DNA from: Polytrichum commune
Lineage: Eukaryota; Streptophyta; Polytrichopsida; Polytrichales; Polytrichaceae
DNA length: 64,000 nt
Direction of reading: 5' to 3'
Assembly: GCA_950295325.1 (NCBI GenBank)
Contig: OX485809.1
Coordinates: 28,658,144-28,722,143 of the forward strand
Part shown: positions 11,974-22,792 of the stretch, piece after piece
How positions within the stretch are numbered: the first letter of the stretch is position 1
Layout of the letters: each line of letters starts with the position of its first letter
The notes under the pieces: generated by a model
What the model saw: the letters and a program-made list of their open reading frames with translations, nothing else
What the model was told of the DNA's origin: nothing
Databases searched by the model: none
Translations under genes and position numbers: made by a program

Positions 11974-12580
11974 AATGAACATGTGTGAAAGCTACTCAAC
12001 TAAGGGCTTGGCTGCACTTGGAACGGGTGCGGTAACCGGCCTTAAGGCAGCTCCGGCATCCGTATCCGGTGGGTCCATGCCGGATAGCCTGTAGGTGTGT
12101 CGGGGATTGTCGGGGCCATGTTCCTCCCAGAAAACGGAGCGAAGCACCAAAACATGATGATTTTCAACCGATCCTCTCAGGCAACGTTAGAGGTGAGCTT
12201 GGATGAGAACGCGCACTTCGGTGGACATAATTTGTTGTTGAGTCTTCAAGTGACAGGGTTTGCAGTTTTGTCCTTAGCTTGCTTCTTTAGCTTCGGTTCT
12301 CCCCGCACACTGTGAGGACCCAAATTTATCTCGTGAGTGGGCCGTTGCTTTCGATGTTTTGGGGGTGTTGGTGGTATCATGCAGTTTTGATGACTGCTTC
12401 TTGATATTAGGGTTTCCGGCTTCTTACACTACTGCTCAAACGTATAGTTTTGGGGAGTTTGGTGTTTGCATTTGCTGGCAATCTTTCGTCCTTGGCTCTG
12501 AAACTGTTGTGAACTTCACAATCGGGAAAGCTTATGGCCCCGTGTTGGCAGGAGTTCACCTGCAGAGGTGAGATTTCTCG

Positions 12581-12967
12581 TTGTGTTGGTTCTGTGGTCG
12601 AATACTGTTGTGGGTTTTTTATTTCCCTGAAGGCTGTGGTGTCACTTTCTGTTTCTGCTTCGCAATCGGTCAATCTTGTGGCAAAGTTAGAGCTCCCCTC
12701 TCCCCTCCCTTTACACTAGAGCTCAGCCTGCCACTAACTCGACGCAGGTATCCTTTCGGAGATCAGCTGAAAGCATCTTTAGATGATCTTCCACCGAAAG
12801 TAGACATGATGCTTTCTGAATCAGATGATGGTAAAGACCAGTGTATTCTCACGCTTAGGCGGGCCTCCGCATCACGTCTGTCAACCAAGAAATTTCATGT
12901 GGCCGAATTGGTCAGTTCTCAAACCGGATTCATTTGCAATTTGAATGGTCGGAGTATGCAAGAATAA
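12581..12967 (+). CDS. Unassigned 128-codon ORF in the Harbinger 5' region
   Basis: I do not recognise this protein. The N-terminal ~45 residues look like translated noncoding sequence, but from about residue 52 (RRYPFGDQLKASLDDLPPKV onward) to the stop at 12967 composition resembles a soluble, charged protein, and a CAG lies just upstream at 12744-12747 (…GACGCAG) as if a splice acceptor. It does not resemble transposon proteins I know. Two readings: a host exon captured by the element, or a chance ORF. It sits 1.1 kb upstream of the Myb-like gene on the same strand. Confidence 0.25.
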   Translation: MCWFCGRILLWVFYFPEGCGVTFCFCFAIGQSCGKVRAPLSPPFTLELSLPLTRRRYPFGDQLKASLDDLPPKVDMMLSESDDGKDQCILTLRRASASRLSTKKFHVAELVSSQTGFICNLNGRSMQE

Positions 12968-15790
12968 CGCTGCTGAAGGAGTCTTCAACATTAAGGTCAT
13001 AAGTCATTTGATATCCCCCCGCATACATATGAAGATGTGAATAAGTGCAAATTGATGACAAGACTAAATTTGATACTTTTGAGTGCTCAATAGTGAACCA
13101 CAACAACAACCATACCGCAAGAAAAAAACAAATGCAATGCCAGCAATGACTTGTACATCTTTGACACAGAATAATGAAAGCCAATGCTATCAGGTTCTAG
13201 TCTAACCACGATAATGCTTATTCATTGTCACCTTCTAGCTCATGTCACATTGATCGATTCTCTGCCATTGTTACAATAAGGGCTGAGTCAATGGCGAGGT
13301 CAATGGGGGAAGTCACACTATTAAATTGTGACCTCTCAAAGGAAATGTCCAACAGAAGGACAAGAGACCTAGATAAAGGATTAGTTTCCTGATAAGTTGA
13401 GGTTATGAACATGAGACAGATATATGAATGGGACACACACCTATGCTGACTTGAAACTTGCAATTACTTGTTGAGGCTCTGATTGACCGATTATGCCCAA
13501 AAATCTGCTTCCCACAGTGGGAGGCTCATTATTCTTCTTTGTTCTTTGTGCCCTGGAGATACCAAGAATTCTGTAATTTTTTACACTCTGGGCCAGTGTC
13601 AATGTTTATTGTGCAGATATTTTTGGAAACTCTGCTTCTATTCGAGAATTTGGCTGCACAACGTCTTCCGTCTTGGTCTTTTGAAACCTCGGGAGCAAAT
13701 TGTTCTAGTGAGCAAACTGGTGCTTCCTTGTTCTTGGGAAGCAAGTTGTCGGAGTTGTTGTATGTTTAGAAGGCCATAAGTAGACAACAATTCAGCCCTC
13801 TTGTGTGGGAGCAAGTTTTTGCGAGCCTAATAAGTCAGCATATGCATTGTCAAGAATGACACATCGCACGCAGTGTTTGTTCACACCTAGCCTTGAATCC
13901 AAAAGAAACTGCGAGCATTCATTGGTCCCCCAACTTGCATCACTATATGTGTTTATTGAACGTACATGGCCATGCCTTTCATGGTTCTTGGACCATCTAT
14001 AGATGATTTTCCTTTTTCCTGACATGTTCGCACCTTGACTTTGGCGTGAAATCAAATTGTTCCTTTTCCATGTGTGTTAATAGGGTTCTTTGTTAAGCGA
14101 TGGATGACATCGTGGATTTGAGCGAGAGCTCACAATGTCCATCTACTCAAGTGCCCATTGACGTGAATTTTGGCTTTAGGTCGGAGTTTCTGGACAACCA
14201 AACATTGGCTTCCTCTATGCCAACCGCTACAAAACGAGGTGAATCAAATACTGCACAATCATTGTCGGTTCCATCGGTATCACAAGCTGCACTTCCCCAC
14301 AAGGTTTGAGGGCCCAACTGGACTGAGGCGGAGATGCTTGTCCTCATTGGCCAAAAACATATAGAATGGGACGGGAGGCACAATTCCAATCATCCTTCTC
14401 TTGCCAAATTTGTATATGGAACCACGGCATGGAAAATGGTCTTGGCGAGATGCATGAGTGTGGTGGGTTTCGGGGTTAGGAATGCCGACCAAATAACCAA
14501 CAAGTGGGATGGCTTGATCAAGGACTACAAAATAATCAAAGAGTACATAGAAGGGACATGTTCCGCCAATTGGTGGGGGATGAGTAGGGATGAGGAGAAA
14601 AAATTGTCCAAAACTAGAAAAATGTCATTGGAGTTTAGTGAGTCTATGTACATAGAAATGGAAGGCTTTGTTGGGAAGAGACAAATTTTGGACCATACAA
14701 CGGATGTGGTGGACTCCAATAGGTTGACTCCGCCGGTTGCAAGGCATTTTGGTCACTCCCCTCCTACTCCACATGTTCCTTATGTTGGAATGGAAAGCCC
14801 TGCGACTAGTGCCGCGACTGCACCCGAGTTTCCAACGGAGAGAACGCCCAAAGACAATATACATGGCTCAACATGCCGAAAGTGGAAAGCCGTGGGCACT
14901 GACAACTTGGTGGACTTTCTCAAAAATTTCATTTACGAGTACCTTGCACATACAGAGACACAAGACAAAGACAAACGCGTTTCACTAGTAGAAATTATGC
15001 GTCCGGATCAACAAAAAATCAACAAAAAGGCGTTGGTCGCGGTTGTTACTTAGGACGCGTTGACCTGGACATGATGTAACACAGTTTTGTTGATTTTTTC
15101 TGTTGATTTGGTCACAAACTTTTTTTAAAAAAACTTTTTTAATTTATATATATATATATTGCTCAGACGTCATTTAATTTAATTATATATATATATATAT
15201 ATATATCATTAAAAATTATACGTGGATGCTTGGTAGGTCCGCACCTTCTAACCCCTTCCAAGTAACCCTCAACCTATACACCACCTTCAAGGATAAATTA
15301 CCCATCACTCACCTAGGTGGTAAGGCCAAGGGTGGCGGCCAAGGGGTTCGAACCTTGCACCTAGTGACACCCACACATGTGCCTTCACCACTACGTCATC
15401 ACATCACATATGACATACATGGAGTGCTTCAAACCTTTCTAGACTAAGGCCACTATTTTCTCTCTACTACCTACTTGATGTATATATTTATTGTAAATAT
15501 ATACTGTAAATATTGGGAATTGATATTTCTACATCTTTTTTAGCTAGATTCACATATTTTTGCCGGTTCGGTTGTTATGTCACTGAGGCGCTATATATGA
15601 GATTCTTCGTGGTGCATCTGGACCGTTGATCCACCAAGGGCCTCAATGATCCTAGGTGGCGGTGGGATGGGGGGCGGGGGTGGTGCTTGCCACCAAGGCG
15701 GGGTGGGGCCGTGGGCCTCATGTCTTTTTTGGGAAGGCCGGATTTAGGGTGGTATCGGGCCTAGTGGCTAGGTGGGCCCAGTGGCTAGGC

Positions 15791-16028
15791 CTACTTATTA
15801 TATAACTAGTTGGTTACCTTTACTCTACTTACTAAATGACTAGTTGGTTACCTTTATTCTACTTACTAAATGACTAGTTGGTTATCCTTCCTCTACTTAC
15901 TAAATGACTAGTTGGTTACCCTTCTTCTACTTACTAAATAACTAGTTGGTCATTTTTACTCTACTTACTAAATAACTAGTTGGTCACTTTTACTCTACTT
16001 ACTAAATAACTAGATGGTTACCCTTACT
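15791..16028 (+). repeat. 34-bp tandem repeat, 7 units
   Basis: Unit CTACTTACTAAATGACTAGT followed by TGGTTACCTTTACT, seven near-identical copies in the left foldback arm. Confidence 0.9.
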
Positions 16029-16279
16029 TGGTATTTTGATAGACTATCATATTACAACCATTGCAAAGAAGAAGACTATCCACAATCATATAGCATAGAA
16101 TTACAACATAATAGTACTGTCATTAGAGGTATTACATTTCCGGATGAAAATATTCGATTTGCTTGACAATAGCGATGATACATAAATTATGTAATATCAT
16201 GTCATACCTATTTGTTTCATATCATACCATAAGTAGGCTAGTTTGAAAATTAACCATTTAAGACCCATCTACATTAAGA

Positions 16280-16449
16280 GTAAGGCTAACCAACTAGTTA
16301 TTTAGTAAGTAGAATAAGGCTAACCAACTAGTCATTTAGTAAGTAGAGTAAGGCTAACCAACTAGTCATTTAGTAAGTAGAGTAAGGCTAACCAACTAGT
16401 TATTTAGTAAGTAGAGTAAGGCTAACCAACTAGTTATATAATAAGTAGG
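16280..16449 (-). repeat. 34-bp tandem repeat, 5 units, inverted
   Basis: Reverse complement of the left-arm unit (GTAAGGCTAACCAACTAGT…TAGTAAGTAGA), five copies in the right foldback arm. Confidence 0.9.
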
Positions 16450-16694
16450 CCTAGCCACTGGGCCCGTCTAGCCACTAGGCCCGATGCCACCCTAAATCCG
16501 GCCTCCCAAAAAAGACATGAGGCCCATGGCCCCACCCCGCCTTGGTGGTAAGCACCACCCCCGCCCCCCACCGCCACCTAGGATCATTTTGGATGCACCA
16601 TGAAGAATCTCATATATAGCGCCTCAGTGATACGGCAACCGAACCGGCAAAAATGTGTGAATCTAGCCAAAAAGGTGTGGAAATATCAATCCCC

Positions 16695-16912
16695 TAAATA
16701 TTTACTGTATATATTTATAGTAAATATTTACTAAATATTTATTGTATATATTTACATTAAATATTTACTATATATAATATATTGCCTTTCTTTACTATAT
16801 ATTTACTGTATATATTTATTGTATATATTTACAGTAAATATTTATTTTTTTATAAATATTTATTTACTATATATATTTATAATAAATATTTAATATAAAT
16901 ATTCTAGAATAT
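16695..16912. repeat. AT-rich repeats of TAAATATTTACTGTATAT type
   Basis: Imperfect tandem arrangement of TAAATATTTACTRTATATAT words inside the CACTA element, continuing the same low-complexity sequence seen left of the foldback (15480-15514). Confidence 0.7.
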
Positions 16913-17334
16913 TTCTAAAAGATTCTAAAAGATTCCACATTTACTGAAATTTTGTTGATTTGGTCATTGTACTATTCAGATCAACAAAAAAGTAGGCAGC
17001 AAACTGTTGATTTCTACAAAAATTCAAAAATCAGTGAAATCGGTCATTGCAGTGCCGGATCAACATAGATCTGTTGATTTTTTGTTGATTTGGTCATGAT
17101 TTTCTAGTAGTGTTTGGAGGAGTGAAGTGTTGGTATTGGATACGGCACGTGAAGGAAGAATTATACAAAAAGAAGTACAAGTTGTGAGCATAGATCAAAA
17201 AATTTATGAATTGAAGGTGGAGAGGACAAAAAAATTGGGAAATTTAACTAACAGTTTGTTGATGTTGGCGTCGTTTATGGATGTTGTTACAAGGTTTTGT
17301 ACTCCACCATCCTCCTTTGAATTTTAGCTTATTC

Positions 17335-19061
17335 TTAAGGTCTTGGTCTTCTTGGATGTCTTGCTATATAGTTGGCATTTTGGATACGTACTAGATAATC
17401 TAGAAAATACTCATTTGCCATCTTTCCTTCTAGCAAGGTTTTTTCTTCATTCATAAGGTCCATTGGTCTTGGGGATTGAAAGACATTTTCTTCGTATCTT
17501 TGTAGCAAGTTATTGTCGTCCATTGGCGGAAGATGATAATCTTCCAAAATTTGATCCAATGTCCGGTCATTGCTAGTAAGTAGTATGTTGTATAAGACAC
17601 AATAACAATGAACAACCGTATGTAGAAAATCGAGTTTTAAGAAGGATTTCGTTCCAATCTCTTTGAATCTTGCTTTAAGTATGTCAAATGTTCGTTTGAC
17701 GTTCGTTCACTTAGTTGAGTGTTTTTGATTGAACCAAACCTTTTTTTTAAAGAGACAATCCCATAGGTCTCATCTTGTATGACGTAATACACCAACTCAA
17801 AAGAGGGTATCCACGGTCCGCCACAATGTATGAAAGACTTGAAAAACCTACCGGCCAAATTAATGGATCATCATAAAACCTACTCATAATTCCCTCTTTT
17901 ATTTTTTGGTATAATTCTGTGGTTCAAAGTGTATGATATCATATAAGGATCCTGGCGGTCCAGTGTTAATAGATATAAAATAACATTTGCTATCTACAAC
18001 ACCTTGTGGTAGAATAAAAAATTATTTGTGTTGGTTGCGGTGATCAGCTACCACAATGGTATTTGATGGCGCCGCAATATAAATATGTGAGTCGTCTATA
18101 ACACCAATACAATTTGGCATCCACTGCTTGGCTTGGAACGCAGACGTGATTTTAGCCAACCTTCAGCTTACCGACCAAGCAATGAGATGTCCAAAATTAT
18201 TGCTTATGACTGAGCACATTTGTCGAATAATCTTATGTACGGTATATTTGTCTAATGTTGTTTATTCTGCAACCAGATATATAGAGACACCATGCATAAG
18301 CTTGAAAAGCGTGACTACCATTTTTTTCTCCACTCCAATTGATTGTCTTTAATGTATATGTTGTCCTTGTATGAACAGTCGAAGGTTATGTACCAATATG
18401 TTAAAAGTCTTCTTCCTCATTCGCAAGATGTCATAAAATATATCCGAGGTTTAGATGTTGAAAAATAATTCTTTAAACCGTCATGTGGATCTAGGTTAAA
18501 CATACCATTTAGCATCCACATTACTATTATGTCAAACAAGAAAGTCAAAAAAATTTGCTTCTCATGTAGGTGTTCTAATGGATCCTCCTCGGACTCATGT
18601 CTTTCCAATGTTTTATGCATTGGGCCAAAACCATCGTAATCAACCTTACTTTTCAAAAAAATTCTATATGCAATATGAGCTTCATTTGTCTCCGTTAATG
18701 TAATGTATATGTGTATCATAATTACAAACATGTCGATCATTGTTATCACAATGAGAATGACGGAGACAATATCTAATGTGGACATTGACCTTTGATGCAG
18801 TGCGAGATGTAGGGGAATGTTGGTGGGTCCGCCGCAACGGAACAATGGTGGAATACATGGAATCGTTGGTGGTGATTGAGGTGAAAATCGTGTGCCGACA
18901 AAAAACTCCCCTTGAAGGACAAAAAGTGTCGGCATTGAAAGTGGAGTTGGGACCTCGAGCTCATAAGGAAAAAAATCAAGAGGTGGAAAATACACAGAGA
19001 AAAAATCTAGTTCGGAGTCGGATTGAACTATCTCTTCTTCACGTGATTCTGCAACCTTCAA
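17335..19061 (-). pseudogene. PIF/Harbinger DDE transposase, decayed
   Basis: Read on the minus strand, the catalytic core is recognisable: CIGVIDDSHIYIAAP with the first Asp (near 18090), GPPGSLYD with the second Asp (codon 17938-17940), a DRGYPLLSW block (near 17815), then NQKHSTK and TFDILKARFK, and the C-terminal FLHTVVHCYCVLYNILL. These are the signature blocks of plant PIF/Harbinger transposases. The third acidic residue, normally E in V-E-R-x-F-G, is K here (VKRTFD). Stops interrupt the frame (for example after the HRNQHK block and just before the third motif) and a frameshift lies near 17740. The 214-codon open frame 18417-19061 is probably the N-terminal part. Stop TAA is at 17335-17337. 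It converges on the Myb-like gene. Confidence 0.82.
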
Positions 19062-19553
19062 TTACAAAAAATATGATTAAGGTTACATATCAATGTATAT
19101 TGGAGCAATGTACGTAACATTATGCACAAAATATGAATTACTGTCATAGTGTTGGCATTTTGATTTTGAATAGCTTTCAACAGACACGGAAATGGACTTT
19201 AATGTGACGCCAAATCATAGTTAGAAATGAAAGTCATCTTAAATGTCATTGGAAGTGGTATGTGAACTTCAACATTGTTTTATGTTTTCATGTGAGCTCC
19301 TACATGGATCTCAATGTCAATTTAAGTTGTGAAGTTGTTAGGTGATTTAAGACCAAAACCAAATTGTTTCACAATCAATTTAGAAGTCATGCCAAATGGC
19401 ATTCGAATTGAATGTGAAGATGTTTATATATTATAATTATATGCATGAAAAACAATGTGTTTCTCACGTTGCCGACAAAGACGAAAGAAAAGTAAAAGTA
19501 AAGCAAGACAACCGTGAAACTGTGGAATTTAGAAAAAAAAAACCTATAACTAC

Positions 19554-19830
19554 GTGCACTTGTGGATGAAGTTCTCAAAATTCCAAATCAACCTCGGCCA
19601 ACCTCTTCCTAACGACATCAAAAGGGTTGGACATCGCAATGAGGTTATCGCGCCGTGGCAAACTATCAAAGCCAGCATCACCGTCATGGACCATGAACAA
19701 AAGCGAGCGGCCCAACTCATGCGACTCCAAATCTTATTCAGAGTCGAACCGAAGCATGAGAGCTCGGAGATTGGTGCAATCTTCTTGCAACTCCCACTTG
19801 TACATCTCCACAAGAGAAAGAAGTTGCATG
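19554..19830 (-). pseudogene. Coding-like fragment upstream of the transposase
   Basis: On the minus strand one frame reads VEMYKWELQEDCTNLRALML, then a stop, DLESHELGRSLLF, GFDSLPRRDNLIAM and NPFDVVRKRLAEVDLEF, then a second stop. The composition is protein-like and charged. It lies 490 bp upstream of the transposase frame on the same strand, so it could be an N-terminal exon of it, but I recognise no domain. Both stops (TAA, TGA) are one C-to-T change from CAA and CGA. Confidence 0.3.
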
Positions 19831-20926
19831 CATGTGATATAGATCACATGATGGGAAGGAAGAAGCAACCGAACATGACAGCGCCATACAAGTTGCCATG
19901 TGCAAACACAACCATTGCGGAAACCTCAAAAAACAACACACAACATCCATGCACATAAACTTCCAACGAAATAAAATAATAAATAAATTTGGATTGACGA
20001 AATTCGGTCTCATGTCGCAATGAGTGTGAATAGTGAGCATAGCAAAACATCTTGTACCCTTGCCAATAATCCTCCACCCTACACACATATTTCCGGAAGT
20101 TGATGAACCAAACATTCATACATGTGAGCATGATGAAGCACTTCCAAAGCACGCTACCAACGACCGAGTGATTCCGGATACAAAAATGGCGAACCAACCC
20201 ATGGTATGCCAGCCATTAGCTTCGAGAGGTGGATTGACCAAGACGAGGTGGATTGACTTGCGAACATGGGTGGGACTTGAAACTCCATGTGAACTTATTG
20301 ATGGATAGAGTAACCGCAATTCAAAGATATGCAAAGTAGAAAGGCATTTGAATAAGGCAGATGGGTCTTTAATGGATATGTTTTCCTAATAGCCCACTCC
20401 TCACAGGATATGAAACACACAATTAGTACGAGATGGTTAACTAATCCAAAGCACATTGCCTCATGTTTGAAGTTGCATCGTGATTATTTAGACCTACAAT
20501 GGTCTCAATACTATTTGATCTCTCTGAGGGCAAATATCATTCTTGGTTTGAAAAAGAAATGACAACAAATGGCAAAAACTCCATCAAAATGACTACATTA
20601 CATTTTTGAGTGTCGTCTTTGTGAGGGAGCAACTAGAAGACGATATTGATCACATTGTGTTAGTGTTGTAATAATGCTCAAAACGGGGTACGAGTTCTCC
20701 TTCAGTGGTGGACTGTGATGAATTCAGAGCTGCAAAAATTTGAAGATTGCTTAAATTTTTTGTTCGAGAGGGAGGCAAGATCTGAATTTTCCTGTAGTCA
20801 GGACACATCCATCTCCTCGAACTGGAATAGTGAGCGAGTGCTCAAAGCTGGGACAGATGTGTTGTAGAAAACCGGCAAACAAAAATGTGTGTTTTTTTTT
20901 TCCCCATTCAATGGAAACTGTAATTC
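19831..20926. other. Harbinger interior without a recognisable gene
   Basis: Several overlapping open frames on both strands (for example 19844-20197 and 20116-20334 minus) without motifs. Treated as noncoding or decayed DNA. Confidence 0.35.
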
Positions 20927-22085
20927 CCACCTCTAAATTGTGTAACCTTGAATCTAGTCAAAGCAGTTCCGAACAAGGGACCAGAGTCTCTCTGAGCACT
21001 GAACCATCTACAGGGATTGCATAAATCCAAAATTACTGAAATAACATCCTCACATGTCACCTCCAGATATATGCTCCTTCTCTCTCACTCTAGTTTGTGA
21101 CTGCTTCTTTCTTGGCGAATCAGGAGAGATCAAATTACAAGTGCGCAATGCATTCGCTCTACCTGTCGGTCATCTACTTGAAAGAGAAAACAGACTCCTC
21201 ATTGACAATGTTTCCCAAGCACTAAGACTGCAAACATACATAAATGTTTTTACCTCTATCTTCGTCGCTCACTCAGCGTTTTCCGCCTCTGACTGCCTCC
21301 GAATGATCAAATTTCCTGAGTTATACCTCCCTTCCTTCTCCCTCACTCTAGTTCTGACTGCTTCCTGCTTGACGACTTACCAGAAACCTACTTCTTCGCA
21401 ATGTATCCACTCTCCCTGTCGCTCTTCTACTTCTCTTTCTCCCCCTAAACCACTTCAGAGAAGCAACAAATACCTCGTGTACATTGTTTCGCCTCCACAA
21501 GGAACTGGAAATATGTACAGTCGATTACGATGTCGCTTAATCAGATATTTCCATCTCCGACTGCCTCACTTTCTTCTCCCGCACTCTGGTTCATGACTCC
21601 CTCTTTCTTGGCGAATTAAAAAGAAACTACTTCGACGAAATTCGTTCACTCTCCTTATAGCTCACCTACTGCTTATCTCCCTGCAAATCTGCTTCAGCGC
21701 GGAAGCAAATTCCTCCAGGACATTGTTTCCCTTGCACAAGGAACTGCAAATATGTAGAGAATTCCCTCTCAATCAGACAATTCCATCTCCAACTGCCTCA
21801 CTTCTTGGTGAATTAAGAAGGAACTACTTCGATGAAATTCATCCACCCTACCTGTTGCTCACATGCTGCTCGTTCTCCCTGCAAACCGCTTCAGAGAGAC
21901 AATATCGAATTCCTTGTCGACATTATTTCGATACCTCAAGTGTGTAGAGTCTGAAATCAGTTTACATTTCTGTGAATGAGTAACTTCGCAGAATACTAAC
22001 AAGGGACCAACATGGATTGGCGAAATTCCCACCTCTAAATTGTGTAACCTTGAATCTAGTCAAACCAGTTCCGAACGAGGGACCA
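20927..22085 (+). repeat. Degenerate ~250-bp tandem array bounded by a 57-bp direct repeat
   Basis: CCACCTCTAAATTGTGTAAC begins a ~57-bp block at 20927 that recurs at 22027. Between them are about four diverged copies of a ~220-260-bp unit (starts near 21070, 21340, 21585 and 21790). Shared words include CATTGTTTC, ACTGCCTCAC, GACTGCTTC, CTACTTCGA and GGAACTGCAAATATGTA. A 180-codon frame at 21054-21596 runs through two units and is not considered a gene. Confidence 0.65.
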
Positions 22086-22792
22086 TTCCGAACGAGGGAC
22101 CACAATAATGTTGGGCACTAAGATAGATAGGGTTACTTTCTCCAACCAGCACACTTCTCTTAGGATATGAAATCATGATTAGTACAAGATGGTTAGCAAA
22201 TGGTGGATTTTTGGGACTCCCGTTCCAACGAGCTTCCAACTTAACCCTGAAGAAATCCTCAAGGATACAGACAGACAGACACCCGGGGTCCGGATCCAAG
22301 AAATCTAACTTTCAAGCTTAAATGCACCTTAGTATCGCAATATTGCTTTTCTGTAAGTTCGCTTCCATTCGGTCTCCTCCATTCAGGAGATACGGAGATT
22401 GAAGCAAGGGAGGGTTCACCGAAACAAGAGGAGATGGGAGGAAAATGAGACATGCACATCCAACGATCCCTTGCATATCAGATCAAAAAGGGGAAGGTTA
22501 TCCATGAAACATTACAGCTCTCGGAGCTCCCTCTCAATCGCAGTCACATGCTCCATCAACCTCACTCAACGCGGATCTTGGAGCGTGGGAGCTAGGAGAG
22601 CAGAGCCTGGGAGCCGACATAAAAGTGTGGATGAACGTGGAAGGCTCTCCGGCACATACCCAGCCGGTGCAGCTTCCGAGCCAGACCCGGCACTAGGGGT
22701 TGGCTAACCTTCTTACCCGGTTGGGAGCTTCTGGGTAGGCCTTGGTCAAATCCGGTTCCGGGCTGGCACCTCCACGTGCGGCCAGGCCCTAA

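Larger units (their letters stand above)
15515..16694. mobile_element. Foldback element with ~450-bp inverted arms
   Basis: Ends GGGAATTGATATTTC and GAAATATCAATCCCC are inverted repeats, and similarity extends inward through about 500 bp on the left and 420 bp on the right, including GGCGGTGGGATGGGGGGC-type GC-rich DNA and 34-bp tandem repeats. The loop is ~240 bp (about 16040-16277). Flanks both read TAAATATT (8 bp), but the surroundings are rich in that word, so the duplication is weak evidence. The arms differ by one 25-bp block and by repeat number (7 versus 5 units). No ORF. The transcript would fold into a long hairpin. Confidence 0.8.
14983..17112. mobile_element. 2.1-kb nonautonomous CACTA (En/Spm) element
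   Basis: Left end CACTAGTAGAAATTATG and the reverse complement of the right end, CACTACTAGAAAATCATG, form the typical plant CACTA terminus. The 3-bp duplication is TTT (14980-14982 and 17113-17115). Subterminal regions hold multiple short repeats in both orientations (GTTGATTTGGTCA, CCGGATCAACA, GTTGATTTTTTG), which is how CACTA transposase binding sites are arranged. It lies inside the Myb-like gene and contains no transposase, only a foldback element and AT-rich repeats. Confidence 0.9.
14100..17327 (+). pseudogene. Myb/SANT-like (trihelix) protein of PIF/Harbinger, split by CACTA
   Basis: The frame starts ATGGATGAC at 14100 and reads through one premature TGA (14307-14309) into a Myb/SANT-like domain: GPNWTEAEMLVLI, then …TTAWKMVLARCM, GVRNADQITNKWDGLIKDYK. 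The three tryptophan positions and Q-x-x-N-K-W match the trihelix domain of the ORF1 protein that assists PIF/Harbinger transposases. The frame is broken after 14982 by the CACTA element. Leaving out 14983-17112 and one TTT copy, it continues in phase at 17116 (W-R-S-E-V-L-V-L-D…) to a TAG at 17325-17327, giving a C-terminal helix-rich tail. Only the TGA and the insertion break it. It ends 7 nt before the transposase stop on the other strand. Confidence 0.85.
12004..22789. mobile_element. 10.8-kb PIF/Harbinger element (two decayed genes)
   Basis: Target duplication TAA at 12001-12003 and 22790-22792. Left terminus GGGCTTGGCTGCACTTGGA pairs with the reverse complement of the right terminus, GGGCCTGGCCGCACGTGGA. 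Between them lie exactly the two genes expected of an autonomous PIF/Harbinger: a Myb/SANT-like protein (plus strand) and a DDE transposase (minus strand). Both ends are GC-rich while the interior is AT-rich. At ~10.8 kb it is larger than typical plant members; 2.1 kb is a nested CACTA element, and further length comes from a tandem array (21.0-22.0 kb) and unassigned flanks. Both genes carry stops, so the copy is dead. Confidence 0.85.

Noticed and set aside
13480-13525. hAT MITE fragment (CCGATTATGCCCAAAAATCT)
   Set aside because: About 20 bp match the MITE end well but the neighbouring sequence matches poorly and no second end or duplication was found; probably a relic, not listed as an element.
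15340-15375. tRNA-like GGTTCGAACC word in the CACTA element
   Set aside because: No A box, acceptor stem or cloverleaf can be drawn around it.
21054-21596. 180-codon ORF
   Set aside because: It runs across units of a degenerate tandem array and has no motif; repeat units carry different stops.
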